Origin: Paeniglutamicibacter sulfureus
GTDB lineage: Bacteria; Actinomycetota; Actinomycetes; Actinomycetales; Micrococcaceae
Assembly: GCF_030512175.1 (NCBI RefSeq)
Contig: NZ_JAULBL010000001.1
Span: forward strand, 1,216,510-1,280,509
DNA: 64,000 nt
Direction: 5' to 3'
The position numbers and the translations under genes were made by a program. The notes beneath the pieces were generated by a model that worked only from the letters and a program-made list of their open reading frames with translations, did no database searches and was not told the DNA's origin. Each line of letters begins with the position of its first letter. Position 1 is the first letter of the stretch. This document shows, one piece after another, positions 41,389 to 49,451 of this stretch.

Positions 41389-42201
41389 ATGACTTCCACG
41401 CTTGACCACCCCACGCTTTCCCTACCGGCACGCGGCTCCAACCCGGCGCTTCGCGTGACGTTCAAAGGCGTTGGACGCAGCTTCGACGGTCGCAAAGTGT
41501 TGGGTGATGTCGACCTCGAGATCGCGGGCGGCGAAGTCGTGGCAATCCTTGGCCCTAGCGGTTGCGGCAAGTCCACGTTGCTTCGCTCGGTCTCCGGACT
41601 GGACCGACCCTCCACGGGCCAGGTCCTGATCGACGGCACCGCCGTCAACGGCCTGGACGCCCGATGCGCCGTGGCTTTCCAGGAACCGCGCTTGCTGCCG
41701 TGGCAATCCGTTGAAAAGAACGTGGCTTTGGGGCTTCCCCAGGGTACGGACCGTTCCATTGGCGCCACCCGCGTAGCCGAACTCCTGGAACTCGTCGAGT
41801 TGGATGCCCACAGCACCTTACGGCCGCGGGAAATTTCCGGCGGCATGGCCCAGCGCACCTCGCTTGCACGGGCACTGGCCCGACGCCCCGGAGTCCTGCT
41901 GCTGGATGAACCATTCGGCGCGCTGGATGCACTTACACGCCTGAAAATGCAGGACCTGCTGCTGGACATCCACGGCGCCTACCCGACGACCGTCTTGCTG
42001 GTCACCCACGACGTCGACGAGGCGCTCCAGTTGGCCGACCGCATCGTGGTGTTGGGTCGCCCGAACGGCGCCACCTCCGCCACCGTCACCCAGGTCCTCA
42101 CGGTCCCCGGCGCACGTCCGCGCCACCGCAGCGATGAAGCCCTGGCCCGAATGCGCAGCTCGCTGCTGGCGTCGCTCGGCGTTGACGCGCACCGCCACTA
42201 G
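41389..42201 (+). CDS. ssuB: Sulfonate/nitrate-type ABC transporter ATPase
   Basis: This 270-residue ATPase of the SsuB/TauB group has Walker A GPSGCGKST, Q-loop QEPRLLPWQSVEKNVALG (typical of SsuB), signature ISGGMAQR, Walker B VLLLDEPFGALD and H-loop THDVDEAL. It energises import of a sulfonate or another organosulfur ester. It is first of three genes under the SAM riboswitch at 41297 and followed 86 bp later by the binding protein. The riboswitch context supports sulfur over nitrate. I use the ssu symbol for family, not proven substrate. Confidence 0.9.
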   Translation: MTSTLDHPTLSLPARGSNPALRVTFKGVGRSFDGRKVLGDVDLEIAGGEVVAILGPSGCGKSTLLRSVSGLDRPSTGQVLIDGTAVNGLDARCAVAFQEPRLLPWQSVEKNVALGLPQGTDRSIGATRVAELLELVELDAHSTLRPREISGGMAQRTSLARALARRPGVLLLDEPFGALDALTRLKMQDLLLDIHGAYPTTVLLVTHDVDEALQLADRIVVLGRPNGATSATVTQVLTVPGARPRHRSDEALARMRSSLLASLGVDAHRH

Positions 42202-42287
42202 CACCGGCCCCCAATCACTTCCACTCCACTCGCTTCTTAGAACCAGCGCCGCACTGGCGTGCGGTCGAACACTCAAGGAAACCACTT

Positions 42288-43316
42288 ATGAACCGCAAAT
42301 TCTTCTCGCGTCGCGCGCTCATCGCCACCACCGCGCTGGCAACTGCCACCGCACTGCTGACCGGTTGCGCCGGCGAAGGCTCCGGCGGCGCCAGCGCCAA
42401 CGAAGCCACGACCCTCAACATCGACTTCGCCACCTACAACCCGTTGAGCTTGGTGCTCAAGGAAAAGGGCTGGCTGGAAGCATCGCTGAAGGACCAGGGC
42501 GTCACCGTGAACTGGGTGCAGTCGGCCGGTTCCAACAAGGCCAACGAAGCGCTCCGCGCGGGCGCCATCGACGTGGGATCGACCGCGGGCTCCGCCGCCC
42601 TGCTGGCCCGCTCCAATGGTTCACCGATCAAGACCATCGACATCTACTCGCAGCCCGAGTGGGCTGCCCTTGTGGTCGCCAAGGACTCCCCCATCAAGGA
42701 GGTCTCCGACCTGAAGGGCAAGTCAGTGGCTGCCACCAAGGGAACCGATCCTTACTTCTTCTTGCTGCAGGCCCTGGAACAGGCAGGGCTTGGTCCCGAC
42801 GACGTGACGGTGGAAAACCTCCAGCACGCCGATGGGCGCGCTGCCTTGGAAAACGGCTCCGTGGACGCCTGGAGTGGACTGGACCCGATCATGGCCGGCG
42901 CCGAGGAAAACGGCGCCACGCTGATCTACCGCAACCTGGACTTCAACACCTACGGCGCGCTGAATGCGACCGAATCCTTCCTCAAGGATTCCCCGGAAGT
43001 CGCACAGGCCGTGGTGGATTCCTACGAAAAGGCCCGTGAGTGGGCTGCGGACAACCAGCAGGAAACCGCGACCATCCTGGCCGACGTGGCCGGGCTGGAA
43101 ACGCCGGTTGCCGAAAAGGTGATCCTCGAGCGTTCCAACCTCGATGTTTCGGCGGTACCCGGTGAAAAGCTGATCGACGTCCTCACCGTCGTCGGGCCGA
43201 TCTTCGTTCAAACCCACGACGTCACGGACCAGGCCGCCGTAGATGCCGCACTCAGCACCCTGATTGACGACTCGTTCGCCAAGAAGGCCGATTCATCCAA
43301 GGTCAAGGCCTCCTAA
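42288..43316 (+). CDS. ssuA: Sulfonate-type ABC transporter substrate-binding lipoprotein
   Basis: This 342-residue SsuA/TauA/NMT1-type periplasmic-binding-like lipoprotein has an N-terminal Arg-rich stretch, a hydrophobic segment and lipobox LTGC (Cys near residue 26). Family features are YNPLSLVLKEKGWLEASLKDQGVTVNWVQSAGSNKANEALRAGAIDVGSTAGSAAL, VSDLKGKSVAATKGTDPYFFLLQALEQAGL and the C-terminal YEKAREWAADNQQETATILADVAGL. AAGGAAACC precedes ATG 42288. Its stop overlaps the permease start (TAATG). Confidence 0.92.
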   Translation: MNRKFFSRRALIATTALATATALLTGCAGEGSGGASANEATTLNIDFATYNPLSLVLKEKGWLEASLKDQGVTVNWVQSAGSNKANEALRAGAIDVGSTAGSAALLARSNGSPIKTIDIYSQPEWAALVVAKDSPIKEVSDLKGKSVAATKGTDPYFFLLQALEQAGLGPDDVTVENLQHADGRAALENGSVDAWSGLDPIMAGAEENGATLIYRNLDFNTYGALNATESFLKDSPEVAQAVVDSYEKAREWAADNQQETATILADVAGLETPVAEKVILERSNLDVSAVPGEKLIDVLTVVGPIFVQTHDVTDQAAVDAALSTLIDDSFAKKADSSKVKAS

Positions 43317-44146
43317 TGTCCGCTGACCTGTCCCTGGACACCAGCGAATCGACCAACGGCAACGGCGCGTCCATGCCCGGGGGCCCACTGCTGGCATCCC
43401 GGCTGGGCCGCATCGGCCTGGGCACGTTGGTGCCGCTGTTCATTCTCGCCCTGTGGCAGGGTGCGACCTCGTTCGGGTGGGTCACCCCGGCTCAGTTGCC
43501 GTCGCCGGCCTCGGTGTTTTCCGCCGCGGTGGATCTTCTCGGTCGCGGAGAACTGGGCAACCACATTGGCATCTCAACCCAGCGCGTCCTGGTCGGCTTT
43601 GCCATCGGCGCGGTGCTGGGCCTGGCCATCGGCGCCTTGGTCGGCTTGTCGCGCATAGCCGACGCTTTGCTGGCGCCGACCATCGGGGCATTTCGCGCGG
43701 TGCCATCCCTGGCCTGGGTCCCGCTGTTGATCCTGTGGATGAAGATCGGTGAGGACTCAAAGGTCACCCTGATTGTCATTGGTGCGTTCTTCCCCGTATT
43801 CACCACCGTGTACCTGGCCCTGCGCCACGTGGACAAGAACTTGATCGAGGCCGGCCGCGCTTTCGGACTCAAGGGCGTCAAGCTGTTGACGACCATCCAG
43901 CTTCCCGCGGTGGTTCCGGCAATATTTTCCGGCCTCCGGCTGGCCCTGGCCCAAGCCTGGCTTTTCCTGGTGGCCGCCGAATTAATCGCATCCTCCATGG
44001 GCCTGGGGTTCCTGCTGCTTGATTCTCAAAACAACGGCCGCATCGATCGACTGATCCTCGCCATCATCCTGCTGGCCGTGCTGGGCAAGACCACCGACGC
44101 GTTGGTGGGCTTGGCCGAACGCTGGGCCATCAAACGCTGGGCCTGA
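43316..44146 (+). CDS. ssuC: Sulfonate-type ABC transporter permease
   Basis: This 276-residue SsuC/TauC-type permease has about six membrane segments and the loop EAGRAFGLKGVKLLTTIQLPAVVPAIFSGLRLALAQAWLFLVAAELIASSMGLGFLLLDSQNNGRIDRLILAIILLAVLGKTTD. Its ATG shares a base with the ssuA stop. No SsuD alkanesulfonate monooxygenase gene accompanies the transporter; the divergent DszC/DszA-type pair may take that role. The acetyl-CoA synthetase with its own riboswitch follows after 125 bp. Confidence 0.93.
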   Translation: MSADLSLDTSESTNGNGASMPGGPLLASRLGRIGLGTLVPLFILALWQGATSFGWVTPAQLPSPASVFSAAVDLLGRGELGNHIGISTQRVLVGFAIGAVLGLAIGALVGLSRIADALLAPTIGAFRAVPSLAWVPLLILWMKIGEDSKVTLIVIGAFFPVFTTVYLALRHVDKNLIEAGRAFGLKGVKLLTTIQLPAVVPAIFSGLRLALAQAWLFLVAAELIASSMGLGFLLLDSQNNGRIDRLILAIILLAVLGKTTDALVGLAERWAIKRWA

Positions 44147-44181
44147 CCCGGCAAACCTGCCCAAGAACCACCGAAGAAAAG

Positions 44182-44262
44182 CATCCCGAGCGGCCAAGAG
44201 AACCGGCTCCGTGACGGCGCAGCAACCACATATGCGGTGGAGTGCCAGCGCCAGGACCGATG
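44182..44262 (+). ncRNA. SAM-I-like riboswitch before acetyl-CoA synthetase (diverged)
   Basis: It aligns with the element at 41297: CATCCCGAGCGGCCAAGAGA, GGCTCCGTGACGGCGCAGCAACC-type core, then AGTGCCAGCGCCAGGACC and GATGGAGA. P1 is CATC/GATG, P3 contains CCAC/GTGG, and P2 has one mismatch (GCGGC with GGCGC). GGTGCTA of the consensus reads GAGTGCCA. It lies between two co-oriented genes (ssuC ends at 44146) with the ATG ten bases past P1. SAM affinity may be weaker or altered. Confidence 0.75.
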
Positions 44263-44271
44263 GAGAAGACA

Positions 44272-46248
44272 ATGACTGAAACCCTGAACACGACCGCCCC
44301 CGGCATCGCCAACGAGGCCACCTGGAACGAAGCCGAACGCCTGGCCTTCTGGGACGCCGCGGCGCGGCGCCTGAGCTGGTCCGACCAATGGCACACCGTC
44401 CACAGCAGCACCGGCGTGGACCCGGAGACGCGGCGTGGACCCGAGTTGCGCTGGTTCGAGGGCGGCAAGCTCAACGCCGCCTACAACTGCGTGGACCGCC
44501 ATGTGGAAGCCGGTCGCGGCGACAAGGTGGCCCTGCACTTCGAGGGCGAGCCCGGCGACACCACCACCGTCACGTACAAGGACCTGCAGGACCGTGTTTC
44601 CCAGGCCGCCAATGCGCTGGTCGCCTTGGGCATCACCAAGGGCGACCGCGTGGTCATCTACCTGCCGGTGTTGGTGGAAACCATCGTCATCACCCTGGCC
44701 TGCGCGCGCATCGGCGCAGTGCACTCGCTGGTCTTCGGCGGCTTCTCCGCCGAAGCCCTGAAGTTCCGCGTCGAGGACACCGCCGCCAAGCTCCTGGTCA
44801 CCACCGACGGCCAGTTCCGCCGCGGCACATCGGTCCCGGTCAAGGCGCACGCCGACGAGGCCGTTTCCGGCGAAAACTCGATCGAGCACGTCCTGGTCAT
44901 CAACCGCACCGGGCACACCGACATCAACTGGGTGCAGGGCAGGGACGTGTGGTGGCACGAGGCGGTTGACACCGCGAGCACCGAACACACCCCCGAGGCC
45001 TTCGACGCCGAAACGCCCTTGTTCATCATGTACACCTCCGGCACCACCGGCCAGCCCAAGGGCCTGGTCCACACCACCGGCGGCTACCTGACCCAGGCCT
45101 CGTGGAGCCACGAGTTCCTCTTCTCGAACCCGGATCCGGCCAAGCGCGAGAACGACGTCCACTGGTGCACCGCCGACCTGGCCTGGGTCACCGCGCACAC
45201 CTATGAGATCTACGGACCGCTGTCCAACGGCGTCACCCAGGTCATCTACGAGGGCGTGCCCAATGCCCCGCACCCGGGCCGCCACTTCGAAATCATCGCC
45301 CGCTACGGCGTGACCAGCTACTACACCGCGCCCACGTTGGTGCGCTCGCTGATGGGCTGGTTCCCCGAGGGAATCCCCGAGGACTACGACCTGTCCTCGA
45401 TCCGGTTGGCAGGAACCGTCGGCGAAGCCGTGAACCCCGAGGCGTGGCGCTGGCTGCGCAGCCAAGTCGGACGCGACACCGCCGCCGGCATCCCCATGGT
45501 CGACACCTGGTGGCAGTCCGAGACCGGTGCCACGATCCTCTCCCCGCGCCAGGACGACACCGCGTTCAAACCCGGCTGCGGCACCCGCGCGCTGCCCGGC
45601 GTAGCCGTGGACATCGTCGACGATGCGGCGCAAACAGTGGAGAAGAACCTGCAGGGCTACATCGTGCTGACCAAGACCGGGCCGTCCATGGCCCGCACCG
45701 TCTGGGGCAACCCCGAGCGCTACTACACCTCCTACTGGGAGAAGTACGCGCAGCAGGGCTGGTTCCTGGCCGGTGACGGGGCGCGCTTCGATGAGGACGG
45801 GGACATCTGGATCCTAGGCCGCACGGACGATGTCATCAACATTTCCGGGCACCGGCTTTCCACCATCGAAATCGAATCGGCACTAGTCACGCACCCGGCA
45901 GTCGTCGAGGCCGGGGTTTGCCCGACCAGCGATGCCAAGACCGGCCACGCGGCCACCGCGTTCGTGGTGCCGTTCGACAAGTCCTTGGTGGGAACGGACC
46001 TGGCCGGCGAAGCGCTGGCAAAGCAACAGGCCCTCATTGCGGAGCTTCGCAACCACGTGGCAACCCAGATCGGCCCCATCGCCAAGCCGCGCGAGATAGT
46101 CTTCGTTCCCGATGTGCCCAAGACCCGCTCGGGCAAGATCATGCGCAGGCTGCTGACCCAGCTCTTTGAGCGCAGCGCCCTGGGCGACACCACCAGCCTG
46201 CAGAACGAGCCGTGCATCGCACAGATCAAGGAGATCTGCGACGCCTAA
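44272..46248 (+). CDS. acs: Acetyl-CoA synthetase-type acyl-CoA ligase
   Basis: This 658-residue AMP-forming ligase of the Acs family activates acetate (or another short acid) with ATP and CoA. It shows YTSGTTGQPKG (ATP loop), VDTWWQSETGA whose Trp limits the acyl pocket to acetate-size substrates, the hinge region GRTDDVINISGHRLSTIEIE and the acetylatable Lys in PKTRSGKIMRR. Length fits Acs. Unusually, translation appears SAM-controlled: the GGAGA site sits at the 3' end of a riboswitch. That links acetyl-CoA supply to O-acetylhomoserine-dependent methionine synthesis, or ligation of an acid released from an organosulfur substrate; both are inference. Confidence 0.93.
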   Translation: MTETLNTTAPGIANEATWNEAERLAFWDAAARRLSWSDQWHTVHSSTGVDPETRRGPELRWFEGGKLNAAYNCVDRHVEAGRGDKVALHFEGEPGDTTTVTYKDLQDRVSQAANALVALGITKGDRVVIYLPVLVETIVITLACARIGAVHSLVFGGFSAEALKFRVEDTAAKLLVTTDGQFRRGTSVPVKAHADEAVSGENSIEHVLVINRTGHTDINWVQGRDVWWHEAVDTASTEHTPEAFDAETPLFIMYTSGTTGQPKGLVHTTGGYLTQASWSHEFLFSNPDPAKRENDVHWCTADLAWVTAHTYEIYGPLSNGVTQVIYEGVPNAPHPGRHFEIIARYGVTSYYTAPTLVRSLMGWFPEGIPEDYDLSSIRLAGTVGEAVNPEAWRWLRSQVGRDTAAGIPMVDTWWQSETGATILSPRQDDTAFKPGCGTRALPGVAVDIVDDAAQTVEKNLQGYIVLTKTGPSMARTVWGNPERYYTSYWEKYAQQGWFLAGDGARFDEDGDIWILGRTDDVINISGHRLSTIEIESALVTHPAVVEAGVCPTSDAKTGHAATAFVVPFDKSLVGTDLAGEALAKQQALIAELRNHVATQIGPIAKPREIVFVPDVPKTRSGKIMRRLLTQLFERSALGDTTSLQNEPCIAQIKEICDA

Positions 46249-46252
46249 CCGG

Positions 46253-46906
46253 CTACCGCGAAATCTCCACGTAGGCCATCGCCCCGCGACGGGCCAGCGT
46301 GACGGATCCAAGACCGCTGGCCCTGACTTCGTCGAAGAGCTCGGTGCCGGATCGGATCCTGGCAATGTCTCCGTGCGCCTTCAGCAGCGCAAGATAGGCG
46401 TTGGACCGGGCCGATCCCCTGACCAATGAGGCCAGGAACAGCTTCCCGTGATCTTCGAGTTGCCTGCCCAGCTCCCGGACGGTGGCGGTGACATCCGGGA
46501 CCAAGTGCAGCAGCCCCAGGCCGAGAATTGTTTCGTACCTCCGGTCTCCCGGGGGCGCGAGCATGTCCCGGCATTCCAGGGTGATTCGATCGGGCAGTGT
46601 GCCACCGGCGGCAGTGACGATGGATTCACCGGCCAACTTCAACATCGGTCCGCTCATGTCCACCAACGTCGTCGTCCGGGCACTTGCCACGTGCAGTGTC
46701 GCCGTGGCCTGCGCCGTGCCGACCGCAACCTCCAGCAGCGGACCTTTCCCGGAGGCAATGGCCTGGGCCGCGAAGATTGAATATTGCCGGGGGTCGGTGC
46801 CCCAGAACACCTTGTTGTACACCTTTGAGCCGATCATGGCGTCGTAGGCCTTCGCACACCGGGCATAGTATTCGGGATCCCCAAAAAACGATTCGCTCAT
46901 GCACAC
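46253..46906 (-). CDS. Class I SAM-dependent methyltransferase
   Basis: This 217-residue Rossmann-fold methyltransferase has LLEVAVGTAQATATLH (motif I, here EVAVGT rather than EVGxGxG), LVDMSGPMLKLAGE (acidic post-I), LECRDML and ETILGLGLLHLVPD. The FWGTDPRQY region near the N-terminus resembles UbiE/TehB-like small-molecule methyltransferases. It converges on acs, four bases apart. The start may be ATG 46906 or ATG 46900; neither has a clear ribosome site. The substrate is unknown. Confidence 0.83.
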   Translation of the reverse strand: MCMSESFFGDPEYYARCAKAYDAMIGSKVYNKVFWGTDPRQYSIFAAQAIASGKGPLLEVAVGTAQATATLHVASARTTTLVDMSGPMLKLAGESIVTAAGGTLPDRITLECRDMLAPPGDRRYETILGLGLLHLVPDVTATVRELGRQLEDHGKLFLASLVRGSARSNAYLALLKAHGDIARIRSGTELFDEVRASGLGSVTLARRGAMAYVEISR

Positions 46907-47054
46907 ATGGTGCGCCCGCGCGGGCAGTGTTTTCTAGGCGTGGACCACGCCGATCTTCACGCGGTCCCGTCCACACGCATTCGCCACATGGTATTTGCCC
47001 TCCGGCACCTCACGACGTCGTGCCCCCGGGCGCGAACGCCGCGATCGCGCGGCT

Positions 47055-47987
47055 TCACCCTTCCCCATCCAGCCGTTCGGTGAGGATTCGCTTCGCCCTG
47101 CCCTGCAGGATCCCGAGCGATTCCTTGATCAGCGGTGAGCCGAGGCTGCCTTTGCGCACCGCCGCGACAATCCTGCGCGACGGTTTTCCGCGGCCCGAGA
47201 TGGGCAGTCGGGTCACGTTTTCCGCGTTTCCCAAGGTCGCCAGGCGCGGCAGCAGTCCAACTCCAAGGCCAGCTCCGACGAAGGCGATCTGGGTTTCCCA
47301 CTCAACGGCCTCGTGGGCAATTCTCGGCGTGACTCCGACGGCCGTAAACGCCGCAGTGAACAGGGAATGATAGGTGGAACCCGGGGCTTCGGTGATCCAG
47401 GGTTCGGTCGCCAGCTCTTCGAGCGTTACCGTTGCCCGCGTTGCCAGCGGGTGGTCGGAGGGGAGGATCACGTCGAGGGGATCGTTGAGCAGCGTGGTCT
47501 GCTCGAAGCGCGGATCTTCCTCAACATGGGTCTGGGACTGCATGGCCACGATGACCGCCAGGTCGATTCGTTCGGCGACCAGCAGGTCGAAGCAACGTGC
47601 CGGATTCGCCTCGAGCACCTGGACGTCCACCGAGGGACGTGCCGTACGCAGGGTGGCGGCCAGCGGCGCGAGCAGCTGGGCAGCCGCGGTGGAAAAGCCG
47701 CCCAGCCCGAAGTGGGACTGTACCTGGTCGCCGGCCTGGAGCGCCGCGGCCCGCAGCCGCTCCCATTCCGTCATCAACACGTCGGAGCCCGTCACGAGGA
47801 ACCTGCCGGTGGCCGTCAGGCGCACGCCCCGCCCTTCCTTCGCCAGCAGCTCCATGCCCAACACGCGCTGCAGCTCACGCAACTGTGCCGACACCGCTGA
47901 GGGCGAATATCCGGTGAGTTCCGCGGTTGCCCCGACGGTGCCGGTCCGGGCAAACACTCTGAGCGTGGTGAGTCGCGGATCGATCAT
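47055..47987 (-). CDS. LysR-family regulator next to Rieske oxygenase
   Basis: This 310-residue LysR protein begins MIDPRLTTLRVFARTGTVGATAELTGYSPSAVSAQLRELQ (winged helix) and has an effector domain starting near residue 90 (FGLGGFSTAAAQLLAPLAATL), with DPLDVILPSDHPLA and GLGVGLLPRLA. The preferred start is ATG 47987, the usual LysR beginning; the frame continues nine codons upstream. It is divergent from the Rieske oxygenase with a 159-bp intergenic region and is the likely regulator of that pair. Confidence 0.9.
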   Translation of the reverse strand: MIDPRLTTLRVFARTGTVGATAELTGYSPSAVSAQLRELQRVLGMELLAKEGRGVRLTATGRFLVTGSDVLMTEWERLRAAALQAGDQVQSHFGLGGFSTAAAQLLAPLAATLRTARPSVDVQVLEANPARCFDLLVAERIDLAVIVAMQSQTHVEEDPRFEQTTLLNDPLDVILPSDHPLATRATVTLEELATEPWITEAPGSTYHSLFTAAFTAVGVTPRIAHEAVEWETQIAFVGAGLGVGLLPRLATLGNAENVTRLPISGRGKPSRRIVAAVRKGSLGSPLIKESLGILQGRAKRILTERLDGEG

Positions 47988-48146
47988 GCACCTATTCTGC
48001 ATCATTATCCCCAAAATCTTGCGCTTTTATTGCAGGGCATCGATCCATACCCTCGTGAGTAAGAAGTTTCCGGCATTTCGGTGACCTGGATCACCAACCG
48101 GGACCCCGGCCCGCATGCCCGCCCCATTCCCCCGAGGAGTAAACAC

Positions 48147-49451
48147 ATGTCTGCATCAGTGAACGTGCCCCTGTCTTCACGCGGCAAGCTCGCTTCGTCA
48201 TTGCCTGCGGAGCAGCTGGCCGAGATCACCGAGTTGTTCGACTTCCGCCGCGAAGGCCATTCCCTTGACGCGCCCTTCTACACCGATCCGGCGATCTTCA
48301 AGATCGACATGCAGGCCATTTTCGGCGAACACTGGCTCTTTGCCGCGAGCGTCGCCGAGCTCCCGGAACCGGGCGACTATGTGACCGTCGACTACGGGCC
48401 CTACTCCCTGATCGTGCTGCGCAACGACGAGGGCGGCGTGAACGTCCTGCACAACGTGTGCCGCCACCGCGGCGCGCGCGTGTTGACCGAGTCCACCGGA
48501 ACCACGGGGAACCTGGTGTGCGGCTACCACTCCTGGACCTACGCCCCCAGCGGAGACCTGATCCACGCTTCCGCACCCGGGGAAACGAAGTTCGACAAGG
48601 GCTGCTTCGGGCTCAAGCGCGCCCACAGCCGCGAATACGCCGGCCTCATCTTCGTCTGCATGGCCGAGGAACCGCCGGCCGACTTCGACGAAACTGCGAA
48701 GATCTTCGAGCCCTACCTGGCCCCGCACGACCTCTCGAAGGCAAAGGTCGCCTACCAGCAGAACATCATCGAGGAGGGCAACTGGAAGCTCGTCATGGAG
48801 AACAACCGGGAGTGCTACCACTGCGACGGGCACCCGGAACTGGCCTGTTCCCTGTTCCCCACCTGGGGTTTGACCGAGGGCCTGATCCCACCGCACCTCG
48901 AGGAGGTGTGGGACCGCAACACCGAGGCGCAGGCCGCGCTCGAAGCCCGCTGCCGGCGCTACGGCATTCCCTACGAGGTCGTTGAGGAGCTAGACACCCG
49001 GGTGGCTGGCATCCGCATCTCGCGCGAGTCCCTCGACGGCGACGGCGAATCGTTCTCCCCCGACGGACACCGACTCTCCAAGAAGCTGCTCGGGGACCTG
49101 CGCGACTTCCGCCTCGGCCGCTGCTCGATGCACCTGCAACCCAACAGCTGGTTCCACTTCCTCGGCGACCACGTCATCACCTTCGCAGTGTTCCCCGTCA
49201 ACGAGCACCAAACCCTGGTGCGCACCACCTGGCTGGTCGCCGACGATGCCGTGGAAGGCGACGACTACGACCTGGAGAAACTCACGCACACCTGGAAGCA
49301 GACCAACCTGCAGGACAAGGAATTCGTCGAACTCTGCCAAAAGGGAGCCGGCAGCCCCGCCTACGAACCCGGCCCGTATATGAAAAGCGAATACCAGGTC
49401 GAGGCATTCATCAACTGGTACATCCAGCGCGTGCAGGAACACCTGTCGTGA
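48147..49451 (+). CDS. Rieske oxygenase, glycine betaine/stachydrine demethylase-like
   Basis: This 434-residue alpha subunit has the Rieske cluster at C105-R-H-R-G and C125-GYH-S (CRHRG / CGYHSWTY) and the mononuclear-iron motif WKLVMENNRECYHCDGHPEL. The NNRECYHC block is characteristic of GbcA/Stc2-type oxygenases that remove an N-methyl group from glycine betaine or stachydrine, giving formaldehyde. GAGGAG precedes ATG 48147. The reductase gene overlaps its stop by four bases. Carnitine-type or other quaternary-amine substrates are alternatives; no other choline/betaine genes are in the window. Confidence 0.88.
   Translation: MSASVNVPLSSRGKLASSLPAEQLAEITELFDFRREGHSLDAPFYTDPAIFKIDMQAIFGEHWLFAASVAELPEPGDYVTVDYGPYSLIVLRNDEGGVNVLHNVCRHRGARVLTESTGTTGNLVCGYHSWTYAPSGDLIHASAPGETKFDKGCFGLKRAHSREYAGLIFVCMAEEPPADFDETAKIFEPYLAPHDLSKAKVAYQQNIIEEGNWKLVMENNRECYHCDGHPELACSLFPTWGLTEGLIPPHLEEVWDRNTEAQAALEARCRRYGIPYEVVEELDTRVAGIRISRESLDGDGESFSPDGHRLSKKLLGDLRDFRLGRCSMHLQPNSWFHFLGDHVITFAVFPVNEHQTLVRTTWLVADDAVEGDDYDLEKLTHTWKQTNLQDKEFVELCQKGAGSPAYEPGPYMKSEYQVEAFINWYIQRVQEHLS

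Noticed and set aside
44026-45633. 535-residue leftward frame opposite acs
   Set aside because: It is an antisense shadow of acs and also covers the riboswitch; composition is non-protein-like.
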